In this document: positions 43,904 through 54,827 of the stretch, piece by piece
Numbering within the stretch: the stretch's first letter is position 1
Layout: each line of letters begins with the position of its first letter
NCBI GenBank assembly: GCA_937996235.1
Contig: CALKVK010000024.1
Location: 1-64,000 of the forward strand
Direction: 5' to 3'
DNA length: 64,000 nucleotides
DNA from: an uncultured bacterium
Lineage (GTDB): Bacteria; Planctomycetota; JAJSAM01; JAJVHW01
The notes under the pieces: model-generated
Database searches by the model: none
Told to the model about the DNA's origin: nothing
What the model saw: only the letters and a program-made list of their open reading frames with translations
Translations under genes and position numbers: made by a program

Positions 43904-45214
43904 ATGGGAGCGACGCGCAGAGAGATCCTGGCGATGGGCGCGGGCGCAGCGGCGCTCGGGCTGCTCGGCCGCGCCGCGCGGGCCGAGGACGAGAACCCGG
44001 CGGGAGCGGCACCGAAGCCGCCGGCGCGCCGCAGCCTTCCCTACCGTCCGGTCGTCACGCCGAACGGCGCGACGCTGCCGTTCCGCGAGGTCGGCGGAGC
44101 GAAGGTGTTCCATCTCGTGGCCGAAGAGGTCGAGCACGAGTTCGCGCCGGGCCTGAACGGCCACTGCTGGGGCTACAACGGGCGTGTCCACGGCCCCACG
44201 ATCGAGGCAGTCGAGGGCGACCGCGTCCGGATCTACGTCACCAACCGCCTGCCCGTCTCGACGAGTGTCCACTGGCACGGCCTCTACGTGCCGAGCGGCA
44301 TGGACGGAGTGGGTGGGCTCTCGCAGCGGCCCATCGAGCCGGGGGAGACGTTCAAGTACGAGTTCACCCTCCGGCAGCACGGCACGTTCATGTACCACTC
44401 GCACCACGACGAGATGGTCCAGATGGCCATGGGGCTGATGGGCATGGTCGTCGTCCACCCGCGGCAGCCGTCTGTGGCTCCTCCGGACCGCGACTACGCG
44501 CTGCTTCTGAGCGAGTGGGCGCTCAAGCCCGGGACGCGGCGGCCAGACCCCAACGAGATGACGGACTTCAACGTGCTGACCATGAACGCGCGCGTGTTCC
44601 CGGGAACGGAGCCGCTCGTCGCCGCGCTCGGCGAGCGTGTGCGCATCCGGATCGGGAACTTGAGCGGCATGGACCACCACCCGATCCACTTGCACGGCAC
44701 GTCGTTCCAGACGGTCGAGACCGACGGAGGCGTGATTCCCGAGTCCGCTCGATGGCCGGAGACCACGGTGCTCGTGCCGACGGGATCGACGCGGACGATC
44801 GAGTTCGTCGCGGACAACCCGGGTGACTGGGCGATGCACTGCCACATGACGCATCACGTCATGACGCAGATGGGGCACGGCATCCCGAACCTGATCGGCG
44901 TCGATCCGAGCGAGTTCGACATGGAACTCGCGCGGCACGTTCCGAGCCTGGCTGCCATGGGCCAGATGGGACTCGACGACGAGGCCGACGACGAGGCCGA
45001 CGACGAGGCCGTGATCCCGCCGAACAGCACGCCGATGATCGGTGGCGACGGGCCCCACGGGTACATCACGATGGGCGGGATGTTCACGGTTGTGAAGATC
45101 CGCGAGACGATCGACGACTCGACGGCGCGCGGCTGGTACCGCGCCCCTGCGGGCACGCAGGCCGACGTCGCGACGGCAGCGGAGCTTGCTCGGGATGGCA
45201 TTCGAGCGCGCTGA
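43904..45214 (+). CDS. Multicopper oxidase (CopA/laccase-like)
   Basis: 436 residues, ATG at 43904. The N-terminus (TRREILAMGAGAAALGLL) is a Tat-like signal with an RR. All four copper-site motifs are present: VHWHGLYVPSGMDG (about 123), TFMYHSHHDEM (about 165), HHPIHLHGTSF (about 260) and MHCHMTHHVMTQMGHG (about 312). Two cupredoxin domains are clear. A tail holds three 12-bp repeats (44975-45010) encoding ADDE units, then ITMGGMFTVVKI. It probably oxidises Cu(I) or organic substrates in the periplasm. Tolerance to copper is the usual role of such enzymes next to Cus/Cop genes. Confidence 0.93.
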   Translation: MGATRREILAMGAGAAALGLLGRAARAEDENPAGAAPKPPARRSLPYRPVVTPNGATLPFREVGGAKVFHLVAEEVEHEFAPGLNGHCWGYNGRVHGPTIEAVEGDRVRIYVTNRLPVSTSVHWHGLYVPSGMDGVGGLSQRPIEPGETFKYEFTLRQHGTFMYHSHHDEMVQMAMGLMGMVVVHPRQPSVAPPDRDYALLLSEWALKPGTRRPDPNEMTDFNVLTMNARVFPGTEPLVAALGERVRIRIGNLSGMDHHPIHLHGTSFQTVETDGGVIPESARWPETTVLVPTGSTRTIEFVADNPGDWAMHCHMTHHVMTQMGHGIPNLIGVDPSEFDMELARHVPSLAAMGQMGLDDEADDEADDEAVIPPNSTPMIGGDGPHGYITMGGMFTVVKIRETIDDSTARGWYRAPAGTQADVATAAELARDGIRAR

Positions 45215-45250
45215 GCCCCGCGGATCGGCGCGCCATGTAGAGGACGCGCC

Positions 45251-45349
45251 GTGAAGTCCTGCTGCGGCGGCAGGCCCGCACCTTGGCGCTGGTGGCTCGT
45301 CGTGCTCGCGCTCGTCGCGACGGCGCTGGCCGTCGTCGTTCTCGGCTGA
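45251..45349 (+). CDS. Possible 32-residue membrane peptide with a CC motif
   Basis: GTG at 45251; the translation begins MKSCCGGRPAPWRWWLVVL and ends AVVVLG. A Cys pair precedes a single membrane segment. It is 36 bp after the oxidase stop on the same strand. I see no strong ribosome binding site. Similar tiny Cys-plus-anchor peptides are easy to overlook beside copper genes, but chance cannot be excluded at this length. Confidence 0.35.
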   Translation: MKSCCGGRPAPWRWWLVVLALVATALAVVVLG

Positions 45350-45391
45350 AGCACGCCGATCCGACAACCACGTGTGTCGCAAGCGAGAGTG

Positions 45392-46060
45392 TCAGCAGCA
45401 ATCGTGTTCGCCCGACCAGGCGTGACGCCCCTCCTTCGCGATCAGGCCCGCGATCAGGAGCGCCGCGCCCGGATCGGCCCACCACCACCCGAGCAGGCCG
45501 TTCGCACCCACGCCGACGAGTGCCGCGAGCGAGAGCCACCAGCAGGCGGTCGTCTGGAACGCGTCCGCCTCCATCGCTCGGCTCTCGAGCTCCGCCGCGA
45601 CGCGCCGTTTCGCACGAGCGAGCCAGAGCATCACGAGTAACGAGAGCGACGTCAGGACGATGCCGACGAGACTGAACGACGGCTTGTCGGCGGTGATCAG
45701 AGTGGCCGTCGCGTCGAACCCAACGTAGGCCGCCAGCAGGAACAGCGAGACGGCGACCAGGCGCCGGGCGCGCTGCTCCACTCGTTCGATCGCTTGCTCG
45801 TCCAACTTGCCGCGACGCTCGGCGCGGAGCCTCCAGATCATCGTGAGACCGGAGGCGGACTCGACGAAGCTGTCGACGCCGAATCCGAACAGCGCAACGC
45901 TACCCGCGAGCACGGCGGCCGTGACGGCGACCACGCCCTCCACAACGTTCCAGCCGACGGTGAGGTACTCGAGGCGCAGCGCGCGCACCAAGTGCGCCGC
46001 TCGCGACGCTGACGGCACCGGGGTCGAGCAGGAGCCGCAGGACTCCGTGGTCGTCGTCAC
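45392..46060 (-). CDS. Cation diffusion facilitator (CDF) family transporter
   Basis: 222 residues. GTG at 46060 overlaps the previous stop (GTGA); the start VTTTTESCGSC carries Cys residues. Six membrane segments are apparent, beginning EYLTVGWNVVEGVVAVTAAV, with SFVESASGLTMIW and DAFQTTACWWLSLAALVGVG. It lacks the long cytoplasmic tail of classical CzcD, as in compact CDF relatives. It ends EHDCC. It would export Zn/Cd/Co from the cytoplasm in exchange for protons. It is the last gene of the second czc operon. A DNA fragment of the same gene type remains at 17480-17566. Confidence 0.85.
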   Translation of the reverse strand: MTTTTESCGSCSTPVPSASRAAHLVRALRLEYLTVGWNVVEGVVAVTAAVLAGSVALFGFGVDSFVESASGLTMIWRLRAERRGKLDEQAIERVEQRARRLVAVSLFLLAAYVGFDATATLITADKPSFSLVGIVLTSLSLLVMLWLARAKRRVAAELESRAMEADAFQTTACWWLSLAALVGVGANGLLGWWWADPGAALLIAGLIAKEGRHAWSGEHDCC

Positions 46061-46410
46061 TCGTCCTGCACGCCTGCGGGGGCATTCGCCTTGAACTTCG
46101 CCTCGAGGGTCGGGTCGCAGGTGAAACACTGCGACTCCGGGAGGTCGTGCGCTGCGCACCAGTCACCCTTCTCCTTGAACCCGGCGGTGAGGGTGTCGTT
46201 GCAGCGCGTGCAGATCGACTCGGGCACGCCGTGCTCGGGGCACCAGTCGGCGATCTCCTTCTTCTGCAGCAACGGCTTGACGGGCTCCTTCACGGCTGGG
46301 TCTGACCGCTCGGGGGAGTCCGAGGACGCGCCGTCCCCGCAGCCCGAGAGCATTGCGCATGCCATGACGAGGGCACACGCTGCTCCAACCAACTTGGTCT
46401 TCGAAATCAT
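46057..46410 (-). CDS. Lipoprotein with two W-C-x-x-H-x-x-P-x-S-x-C-x-x-C motifs
   Basis: 117 residues, ATG at 46410, GGAGAATG upstream. Lipobox MLSGCGDG. Two motifs follow: DWCPEHGVPESICTRC and DWCAAHDLPESQCFTC. Each offers Cys, His, Cys, Cys, a typical zinc/soft-metal site. Three more copies occur in the N-terminal region of the CzcB encoded by the same operon. It would be an inner- or outer-membrane-attached metal carrier acting with the pump; the function is inferred, but the motif sharing is direct observation. Confidence 0.8.
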   Translation of the reverse strand: MISKTKLVGAACALVMACAMLSGCGDGASSDSPERSDPAVKEPVKPLLQKKEIADWCPEHGVPESICTRCNDTLTAGFKEKGDWCAAHDLPESQCFTCDPTLEAKFKANAPAGVQDE

Positions 46411-46436
46411 CGCATTCTCCTTATCGGATGAGTGGT

Positions 46437-49562
<3,126 letters not shown>

Positions 49563-49584
49563 GGGATCTCCTTGGGGTCTCGAC

Positions 49585-51333
49585 TTAGTCGTCTACGCAG
49601 CCGGCGCCGAGCTTGCTCTTGAGCAGATCGGACTTGAGAACGTGGCTTCCGGTCGTCGCGACGACCTCGCCTGCAAGCAGCCCGACGGTGATCTCCGCCA
49701 GCCCGGCGGTCCGTGTCCCGACGCGGACCTTGCGGGTCTGGAAGATCTCGTCCGTCATCCGGACGAACACCACGTGGCAGCAGCCTTCCCAGTGCAGGGC
49801 CTCGGTCGGGACGACGACCGCCGTCGGGCTCTCCCGCACGACGATGCGACCGGTGCCGAACGTGTTCGCCCGCAGGTGCCCATCCGGGTTCTCGACCGTC
49901 GCACGCACCTTCACGGTGCGCGTCGTGTCGTCCACCTCGGAGCTGATCCAAGCGACGTCGCCGGTCACGGCGCCGTCGCGATCTCCGTCGCTGCGGAAGA
50001 CGACCTTCTGCCCGACGGCGATCCTCGAAGCCTCTTCCTGTCGCACGTCGAGAACGAGCCACATGCGCCTCAGGTCCGCGACGATGAACATCGGTGCAGA
50101 GGAGTCGACGGACTCGCCCTCCACGACCTCGCGGGCCACGACGACGCCATCGAAGGGCGCCACCACAGGAACGAGATTGGCCGTCGCCACGGCGTCCAGA
50201 GACTTGGTGGTCTCTTCCGGGATACCGAGGAAACGCACGCGCGTGATCAACTCGTCATCGCTGTGTCCCTTCAGTGCTGCGAGGTCGACCGGGAGCCCCA
50301 GCGTTGTGAGTTTCTGTTGCGAGGTGAAGACCGCGATCCGGGCTTCACGAAGCGCGGCTTCGGCGGCCTGGAGCTCGGCCCGCTGTTGCTGCACGTCAAC
50401 TCTGGACTCTGCGACGGCCGTCTCTGCCTCCTGCAGGTCGCCCTGCGATCGGAAGCCCTCCTTCGTCGAAGTCGTCACGCGATCGAGGCCGCGACGTTTG
50501 AGGGCCACCACCTCCTCCGTCAACTGGAGGGAGGCGCGGAGCTGCTCGATGCGTGCGGCCTGAACGTCAGTGAGCGCGAGAGCCCGGAGGAAGGCCGACT
50601 TCGCCTCGCCCGCCTCCGCTGCGTCAACGAGCGCGAGCAGGTCGCCCTTCTTGACGCTGTCGCCGATCTCCTTGTCGACGCGCCAGACGATGCCGTCTGC
50701 CCGTGCCGCGAGCTGCGCCACACGAGTCTGGTCGTACCGGATCTCGCCTGGAGCACCTACCGACGCGGACACCGGCCGCTCTCGCACTTTCTCCAACTCG
50801 ACTCCCGCCTTCCGGAGGGAGTCGGCGGTCGCGAACTGGATGCGTACGAGGTGCGTCTGGCACGTCGCCGAGTTCTCGGAGCGATCCGCGTTCGGGTCCG
50901 CCGAGACGGTGGGCGTGTCATCCGACCCGGGGACGTCCCCCTTGTAGGCGACGTCCGGGTGGCAGAGCGTGCACTGCGACTCCGGCACGCCATGCTCGCG
51001 ACACCAGTCGGCCGCCGCAGCGCCGGTCAGAATCTCCGGGTGACAGACCGTGCACTTCGACTCGGGAACGCCGTGCTCGGTGCACCAATCCGTCGGGTCG
51101 TCACCGGCGAGTTCGGGGTTACAGGCGAGGCACTTGGAGTCCGGTACGCCATGGGCCTCACACCAGTCCTCGGTCTCTGCGACCGCGTCGGAGCCGGCCA
51201 GCTCCGAGAAGCCCGGAGCCTTCCAGCCGGTGTGGTGTCCCCATACAGCAACCGCAGCCAATGCCACGAGGACAAGAGCCGTAGCGCCGTGGTCCGCCAG
51301 CACAGTTCTGAGTCGCGACTTCGTTTCACTCAT
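49585..51333 (-). CDS. czcB: RND periplasmic adaptor with three Cys/His motifs, CzcB family (system 2)
   Basis: 582 residues, ATG at 51333, overlapping the czcC stop by 8 bp. An N-terminal membrane anchor is followed, within residues 50-130, by three copies of a motif: DWCEAHGVPDSKCLAC, DWCTEHGVPESKCTVC and DWCREHGVPESQCTLC. The adaptor part follows: IRYDQTRVAQLAARADGIVW, a coiled-coil hairpin and APFDGVVVAREVVEGESVDS. About 100 residues longer than typical CzcB because of the motif region. The motif is shared with the lipoprotein at 46057-46410, suggesting metal passes between the two before entering the pump. Confidence 0.93.
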   Translation of the reverse strand: MSETKSRLRTVLADHGATALVLVALAAVAVWGHHTGWKAPGFSELAGSDAVAETEDWCEAHGVPDSKCLACNPELAGDDPTDWCTEHGVPESKCTVCHPEILTGAAAADWCREHGVPESQCTLCHPDVAYKGDVPGSDDTPTVSADPNADRSENSATCQTHLVRIQFATADSLRKAGVELEKVRERPVSASVGAPGEIRYDQTRVAQLAARADGIVWRVDKEIGDSVKKGDLLALVDAAEAGEAKSAFLRALALTDVQAARIEQLRASLQLTEEVVALKRRGLDRVTTSTKEGFRSQGDLQEAETAVAESRVDVQQQRAELQAAEAALREARIAVFTSQQKLTTLGLPVDLAALKGHSDDELITRVRFLGIPEETTKSLDAVATANLVPVVAPFDGVVVAREVVEGESVDSSAPMFIVADLRRMWLVLDVRQEEASRIAVGQKVVFRSDGDRDGAVTGDVAWISSEVDDTTRTVKVRATVENPDGHLRANTFGTGRIVVRESPTAVVVPTEALHWEGCCHVVFVRMTDEIFQTRKVRVGTRTAGLAEITVGLLAGEVVATTGSHVLKSDLLKSKLGAGCVDD

Positions 51334-52747
51334 CTCGTGTCCCTTTCACTTCTGCCTGTTGGTCGGATGGGAGCAAGACCGGCTGCGACAGCGGCATGCC
51401 GGTCGCGGCCTCCACCTCGATGACGCCGCGCTGGTAGCGCAGCAGGGTCTCGAGGAACGTCCTGCGTGCACGGAGGGCTCTCTGCTGGGCGGCAACCCAG
51501 TCGAGGACCCGCAACTCGCCGGCACGGAATGCCCGCTCGATGAGGTCCTGGTTGCGCCGAACCCTCGGGAGCACGTCCCGTTGTTGAGCCTCGATCTCCG
51601 CGCGAGCAGTTCGCAGATGCGCTCGCGACTCGTACGCCTCCGCACGGAGTTGGTGCAGAGTCGCCACGTAGTTGGCTCGTGCGCGATCCCTCGCGACGAG
51701 CCGCTCCGCGATCTCTCCCTGGTTGCGATCGAAGATGGGGATCTCGAGGCCGGCCGCAGGACCCAGGAACGAGTCACCCTCGGACTCTCGTTCGAAGCCG
51801 AGGCCGAGCTTCAGGCTCGGGTACTGGCCCAGGACTGCGAGCCGGAGTTGCTGCTCCGCTTCCTCGTACGCCGCTTCGAGCGCACGGAGCTCATGCCGCC
51901 CGGCGAGGACGCGCTGCTCGAGTTCGGTGTTCGTCGGGTCGGAGAACACTGCCACCTCAACTCGCGCGTCTGCGTCCGTGAGATGGAGTTCGTACTCGGA
52001 AGGAAGTCCGAGCTGCGCGTTCAGATCGCGTCTTGCTGCCGCCGCCTCCGCAAGCGCGAAGCGCTGATCTCGCTGCATCTCGGCCAGCTCCAGCTCAGCC
52101 GCAGACACGTCCAGATCGGTGCCCTCACCCGCGTCTCTGCTTCGCTGGGCGAGGTCGAGCATCCGACTCCGTATGCCGACCGCTTCGTCGAGCATGTCCG
52201 CGATCTGCACGGCCGCCCTCACAGCCAGGAGCCTCAGGCGCGTCTCGCGAACGAGCCGCCACTCGTCGCTCACGATCGCCGCCCTCACGGTCTCGATGTG
52301 CGCGGCTGCAACGGCCTCTCGTGCCTCGCGTTGCCAGGGCTGAAGGAGGTCCATGAGCAGGTCCGCATCGACGGAGTGCCCGTCGGCTCCTCCGATGCCG
52401 CCGCGCCAGGCAACGCCGACCTCCGGGTTCGGCAGAAGACCGGCTCCGACCAGCAGGGCCTCGGCTTCACCGATCTCGAGACGACGTGCACGGAGCTCGC
52501 GGTTCAGCGTCAGCGCGACGGCGACCAGCTCGGCCTCGTTCAGCCCATCCGCGAGGTCGAAGGACATCATGTCGGGGAGCGGCCCGTCACCTGGTGTCGC
52601 GTGCTCGATGACCAAGTCGTCGAGCCCTGCACTCCGCAACGCCGCTAGCTCGTCGTCTGGGACGAGGGGGTGTGGCGCATACGAGACGCACCCGGAAACG
52701 AGGATCGCCGGCAGGATCGCCGCGAACCATCTACGCAACACGAACAT
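51326..52747 (-). CDS. czcC: TolC-family outer-membrane factor, CzcC family (system 2)
   Basis: 473 residues, ATG at 52747 with GGAGGA 6 nt upstream. Signal peptide with lipobox (ILVSGCVSY). The TolC repeats are evident: VAVALTLNRELRARRLEIGE, LLPNPEVGVAWRGG and NQDLIERAFRAGELRVLDWV. Length equals the system 1 CzcC, but the sequences are diverged. It is third in the operon after the ArsR repressor and the Cys-rich secreted protein. Confidence 0.92.
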   Translation of the reverse strand: MFVLRRWFAAILPAILVSGCVSYAPHPLVPDDELAALRSAGLDDLVIEHATPGDGPLPDMMSFDLADGLNEAELVAVALTLNRELRARRLEIGEAEALLVGAGLLPNPEVGVAWRGGIGGADGHSVDADLLMDLLQPWQREAREAVAAAHIETVRAAIVSDEWRLVRETRLRLLAVRAAVQIADMLDEAVGIRSRMLDLAQRSRDAGEGTDLDVSAAELELAEMQRDQRFALAEAAAARRDLNAQLGLPSEYELHLTDADARVEVAVFSDPTNTELEQRVLAGRHELRALEAAYEEAEQQLRLAVLGQYPSLKLGLGFERESEGDSFLGPAAGLEIPIFDRNQGEIAERLVARDRARANYVATLHQLRAEAYESRAHLRTARAEIEAQQRDVLPRVRRNQDLIERAFRAGELRVLDWVAAQQRALRARRTFLETLLRYQRGVIEVEAATGMPLSQPVLLPSDQQAEVKGTRDE

Positions 52748-52858
52748 GAGAGTCCTCCAGCAGGTTGCTCCGCAACGCCGTGCGCGAACTGCGCTTGGCC
52801 TAGTGCGACGAGCGGAAACGACTACGAGCCGATGGCTCGTAGTCGGGCTGGAGGTTGG

Positions 52859-53308
52859 CTAGCAGCGGAGCCGAACGGTCCGCAGGCAGCGTCTGACGAT
52901 GTCGGGGCCCGGTGGACCGCGGTCCCCGACGAGTGGACTCCGGACCATCGGGGGCGCGGCAGTCAGTGAGGCTGGGAGGACGGCGCGTGTCGCTTGCGCC
53001 ACCTCATGATGAGAGTGGTCGGGTGTAGCGTCCGACGGCGAGATCGTCAGCTGCGGCTGCTGTAGGGGGAAGTCCAGACAGCAGTCGTCTTCGCCCTGGC
53101 CAACGGCGTCGTTCTCATTCGATTCGTGGCTGCACCCGTCGTCGGCGATCGCTGGCGAACAGCTCGTGTCGACATCGCAACAGCGAGCGGAAGCGAGCTC
53201 GATCGCCGTGCTGCCATCCTCGTGCACACAGAGCACGAAGTTGCTCTGCAGACAGCCCACGAAGAACTGCGCCCACACCATGAGGAAGATGGCGAGAGCC
53301 CGGATCAC
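52859..53308 (-). CDS. Cys-rich secreted protein heading czc operon 2 (paralogue of 16822)
   Basis: 149 residues. GTG at 53308 overlaps the ArsR stop (GTGA). Signal segment (MIRALAIFLMVWAQFFVGCL), then FVLCVHEDGSTAIELASARCC, continuing DVDTSC, EDDCCLDFP and a final LRTVRLRC. The layout matches 16822-17265: signal, C-V-x-x-D-G, a Cys pair, a further Cys cluster, a Pro-rich tail and a C-terminal L-R-T-V-x-L-R-C. Co-translation with the metal sensor suggests a role in metal response or in feeding the pump. The family is unnamed to my knowledge. Confidence 0.75.
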   Translation of the reverse strand: MIRALAIFLMVWAQFFVGCLQSNFVLCVHEDGSTAIELASARCCDVDTSCSPAIADDGCSHESNENDAVGQGEDDCCLDFPLQQPQLTISPSDATPDHSHHEVAQATRAVLPASLTAAPPMVRSPLVGDRGPPGPDIVRRCLRTVRLRC

Positions 53309-53721
53309 CGACTCGCGCCCTTCGTTGCAGTCGCGACGCCACCGAGCTTCTCGATCATCTCTTCGGCGAGTCGGAGCCAGAACGGATCAGAGAGCGTGTA
53401 GTACGCGAGCTTGCCCTCGGTGCGGTAGTCGACCGCGCCGAGCGATCGGAGCGTCCGCAACTGCTGCGAGGCGCCGGACATCGAGACTCCGAGCAGTTCC
53501 GAGATGTCGCAGACACACAGCTCTCGGCCTTCGAGCGCGATCACGATTCGAAGGCGGCTCGGGTTGCCGAGTGCCTTGAACGCATCCGCGGTGCTGCGAA
53601 GAGCCTGGGCTGGCGGAAGTCGATCCCTGGCGGCAGCGACTTCCTGCGGATCGACGCAGTCGATCTCGCAGACGCCGTCGGTGGCGCGGCGTTGCATCGT
53701 CGCGGAGCCGTTACGCTTCAT
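53305..53721 (-). CDS. ArsR/SmtB-family metal-responsive repressor
   Basis: 138 residues from the ATG at 53721 (MKRNGSATMQRRATDGVCEI). The winged helix is AFKALGNPSRLRIVIALEGR, ELCVCDISELLGVSMSGASQ, then LAYYTL. The Cys pair in ELCVCDIS is the alpha-3 metal site of ArsR/CadC-type sensors, and extra N-terminal Cys (VCEIDCVDP) match CadC, which uses them for Cd/Pb/Zn. It would repress its own operon (53721 to 45392) and be released by metal. Its stop overlaps the start of the Cys-rich protein. Confidence 0.92.
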   Translation of the reverse strand: MKRNGSATMQRRATDGVCEIDCVDPQEVAAARDRLPPAQALRSTADAFKALGNPSRLRIVIALEGRELCVCDISELLGVSMSGASQQLRTLRSLGAVDYRTEGKLAYYTLSDPFWLRLAEEMIEKLGGVATATKGASR

Positions 53722-53804
53722 CACTTCATGAAACGTTATCGGTCTGCCGCGGCGCGGTCAAGCCGGAACGCGCGCGCAATCAGACCCGCCGCGGCGAGAC
53801 GGCA
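53722..53804 (-). promoter_or_regulatory. Promoter/operator region of the ArsR operon
   Basis: This 83-bp stretch separates the ArsR start from the end of the prophage tail module. It contains the palindrome TTCATGAA (53725-53732), directly upstream of the start codon, flanked by related half-sites (minus strand ATGAAGTGATGAAG). That position suits an ArsR/CadC operator overlapping a promoter with a very short leader. No strong -35/-10 pair is obvious. The junction with prophage sequence lies within or just beyond this stretch. Confidence 0.45.
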
Positions 53805-54083
53805 CTAGCGCAGAAGCCGCCCGGGGAACGGCTGGCCGCCGCCAAGGGCAGTCGCCGTGTCAGCTGGAGGTTCGATCGGTGGCCTACCAGTGAGGAACCC
53901 CCGCACCAAGTCCCGGGTCAGGGAGTCGCACCGCGGGTCCGCGAACATCAGCGCCACGCGGGCGTAGAGCGAGTCGCGGAGCGTCAGATAGACGCGGCCC
54001 GCGTCCGCCCGCGTGGCGGGGAGGGAGAGGGCGACCAAGGTTTCCAGGTCGCCCGTCACGTCGGCCCAGGCGGCTTCGGCCAT
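53805..54083 (-). CDS. Prophage hypothetical protein
   Basis: 92 residues, ATG at 54083, 7 bp after the stop of the lipoprotein gene. It has no signal or membrane segment; the middle is helical (LTLRDSLYARVALMFADPRC). It is the last gene of the tail-to-lysis run. I do not recognise the family. Its position after holin-like and lipoprotein genes might suggest a lysis- or exit-associated accessory role, but nothing in the sequence shows this. Confidence 0.5.
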   Translation of the reverse strand: MAEAAWADVTGDLETLVALSLPATRADAGRVYLTLRDSLYARVALMFADPRCDSLTRDLVRGFLTGRPPIEPPADTATALGGGQPFPGRLLR

Positions 54084-54090
54084 CGCGCCG

Positions 54091-54537
54091 CTACGGCTTC
54101 TGGACCGTGCCGGCGCCGCCGACGCCTGCCGCGCCGCCGGTGCCCGCGGGGATCGACGAGGCGTTGCCGCCGTTGCTGGAGTTGGTCTGGGTCGTGATGG
54201 AGACGGTGTGCGGCGCGCCCGCGGCGGCGCGGATCGCGGCGCTGACCTCGTCGGCGGTCCACTTCTGGTCGGCGGCGATCTTCAGGATCGCTCCGGCGGT
54301 CTCCGAGGGCACGGAACTCGCGAAGTTCCAGACGATCGTGGACGTGCCGCCCGTCGCGGTCGAGGGCGCCTGGCCCTGCTGGCCGGTGACGGTCTGCGCA
54401 CCCTGGGACGCGACTGCCGGAGCCCCCGCGGTGGACGGGGAGACGCCGGCGGGCGTCAGGCCGGCGCAGCCGGGCGTGGTCAGGGCCGCGGTGATGGCGA
54501 GAACGGCGACGAGGGCGATTCGGCGGAAGCGGTGCAT
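54091..54537 (-). CDS. Prophage small lipoprotein
   Basis: 148 residues, ATG at 54537 with AGGAG 8 nt upstream. The signal ends in a lipobox (ITAALTTPGCAGL). The rest is Ala/Thr/Gly/Ser-rich with one ordered segment (ILKIAADQKWTADEVSAAIR). Phage outer-membrane spanins are short lipoproteins near holin genes, so that is one possibility, but this one is longer and not Pro-rich. It follows the holin-like gene by 11 bp. Confidence 0.6.
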   Translation of the reverse strand: MHRFRRIALVAVLAITAALTTPGCAGLTPAGVSPSTAGAPAVASQGAQTVTGQQGQAPSTATGGTSTIVWNFASSVPSETAGAILKIAADQKWTADEVSAAIRAAAGAPHTVSITTQTNSSNGGNASSIPAGTGGAAGVGGAGTVQKP

Positions 54538-54548
54538 GCGGGGCTCCT

Positions 54549-54824
54549 TCAGGGCTTGGCGAGCGCGGATCGGTCGATCCCGTCGCGGACGGCGTCGGCG
54601 ATCTGCTGGCGGTGCGCGTCCAGGGCCTCGCCGACGCGACCCAAGACACGGGTGTTCTCCTGGATGGCATGGCTCGCCTGCGACTGGGCCGCGTGGCACG
54701 AGTCCGCGATGGCGCGGATCGTCTGATCGCGGCGGTCGAGCGCGCGGAGGAACTGCACGACCAGCAGCACGAGCACGACGAGCGAGGGGACCTGACGGAC
54801 GGCCTCGGTGAGCATCTGCTCCAT
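54549..54824 (-). CDS. Holin-like small membrane protein
   Basis: 91 residues, ATG at 54824, immediately after the appendage gene. One N-terminal membrane segment (VPSLVVLVLLVVQFLRAL) is followed by a charged helical tail (RRDQTIRAIADSCHAAQSQA, TRVLGRVGEALDAHRQQIAD). This fits the single-spanning class of phage holins or similar tail-module membrane proteins. No endolysin gene is visible beside it, so the assignment is tentative. Confidence 0.55.
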   Translation of the reverse strand: MEQMLTEAVRQVPSLVVLVLLVVQFLRALDRRDQTIRAIADSCHAAQSQASHAIQENTRVLGRVGEALDAHRQQIADAVRDGIDRSALAKP

Positions 54825-54827
54825 GGG

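Noticed and set aside
45351..45387. Sequence resembling the enhancer palindrome (GCACGCCGATCCGACA) between the oxidase operon and CDF gene
   Set aside because: It lies between convergent gene ends, its partner copy is poor, and no sigma-54 element or downstream start fits.
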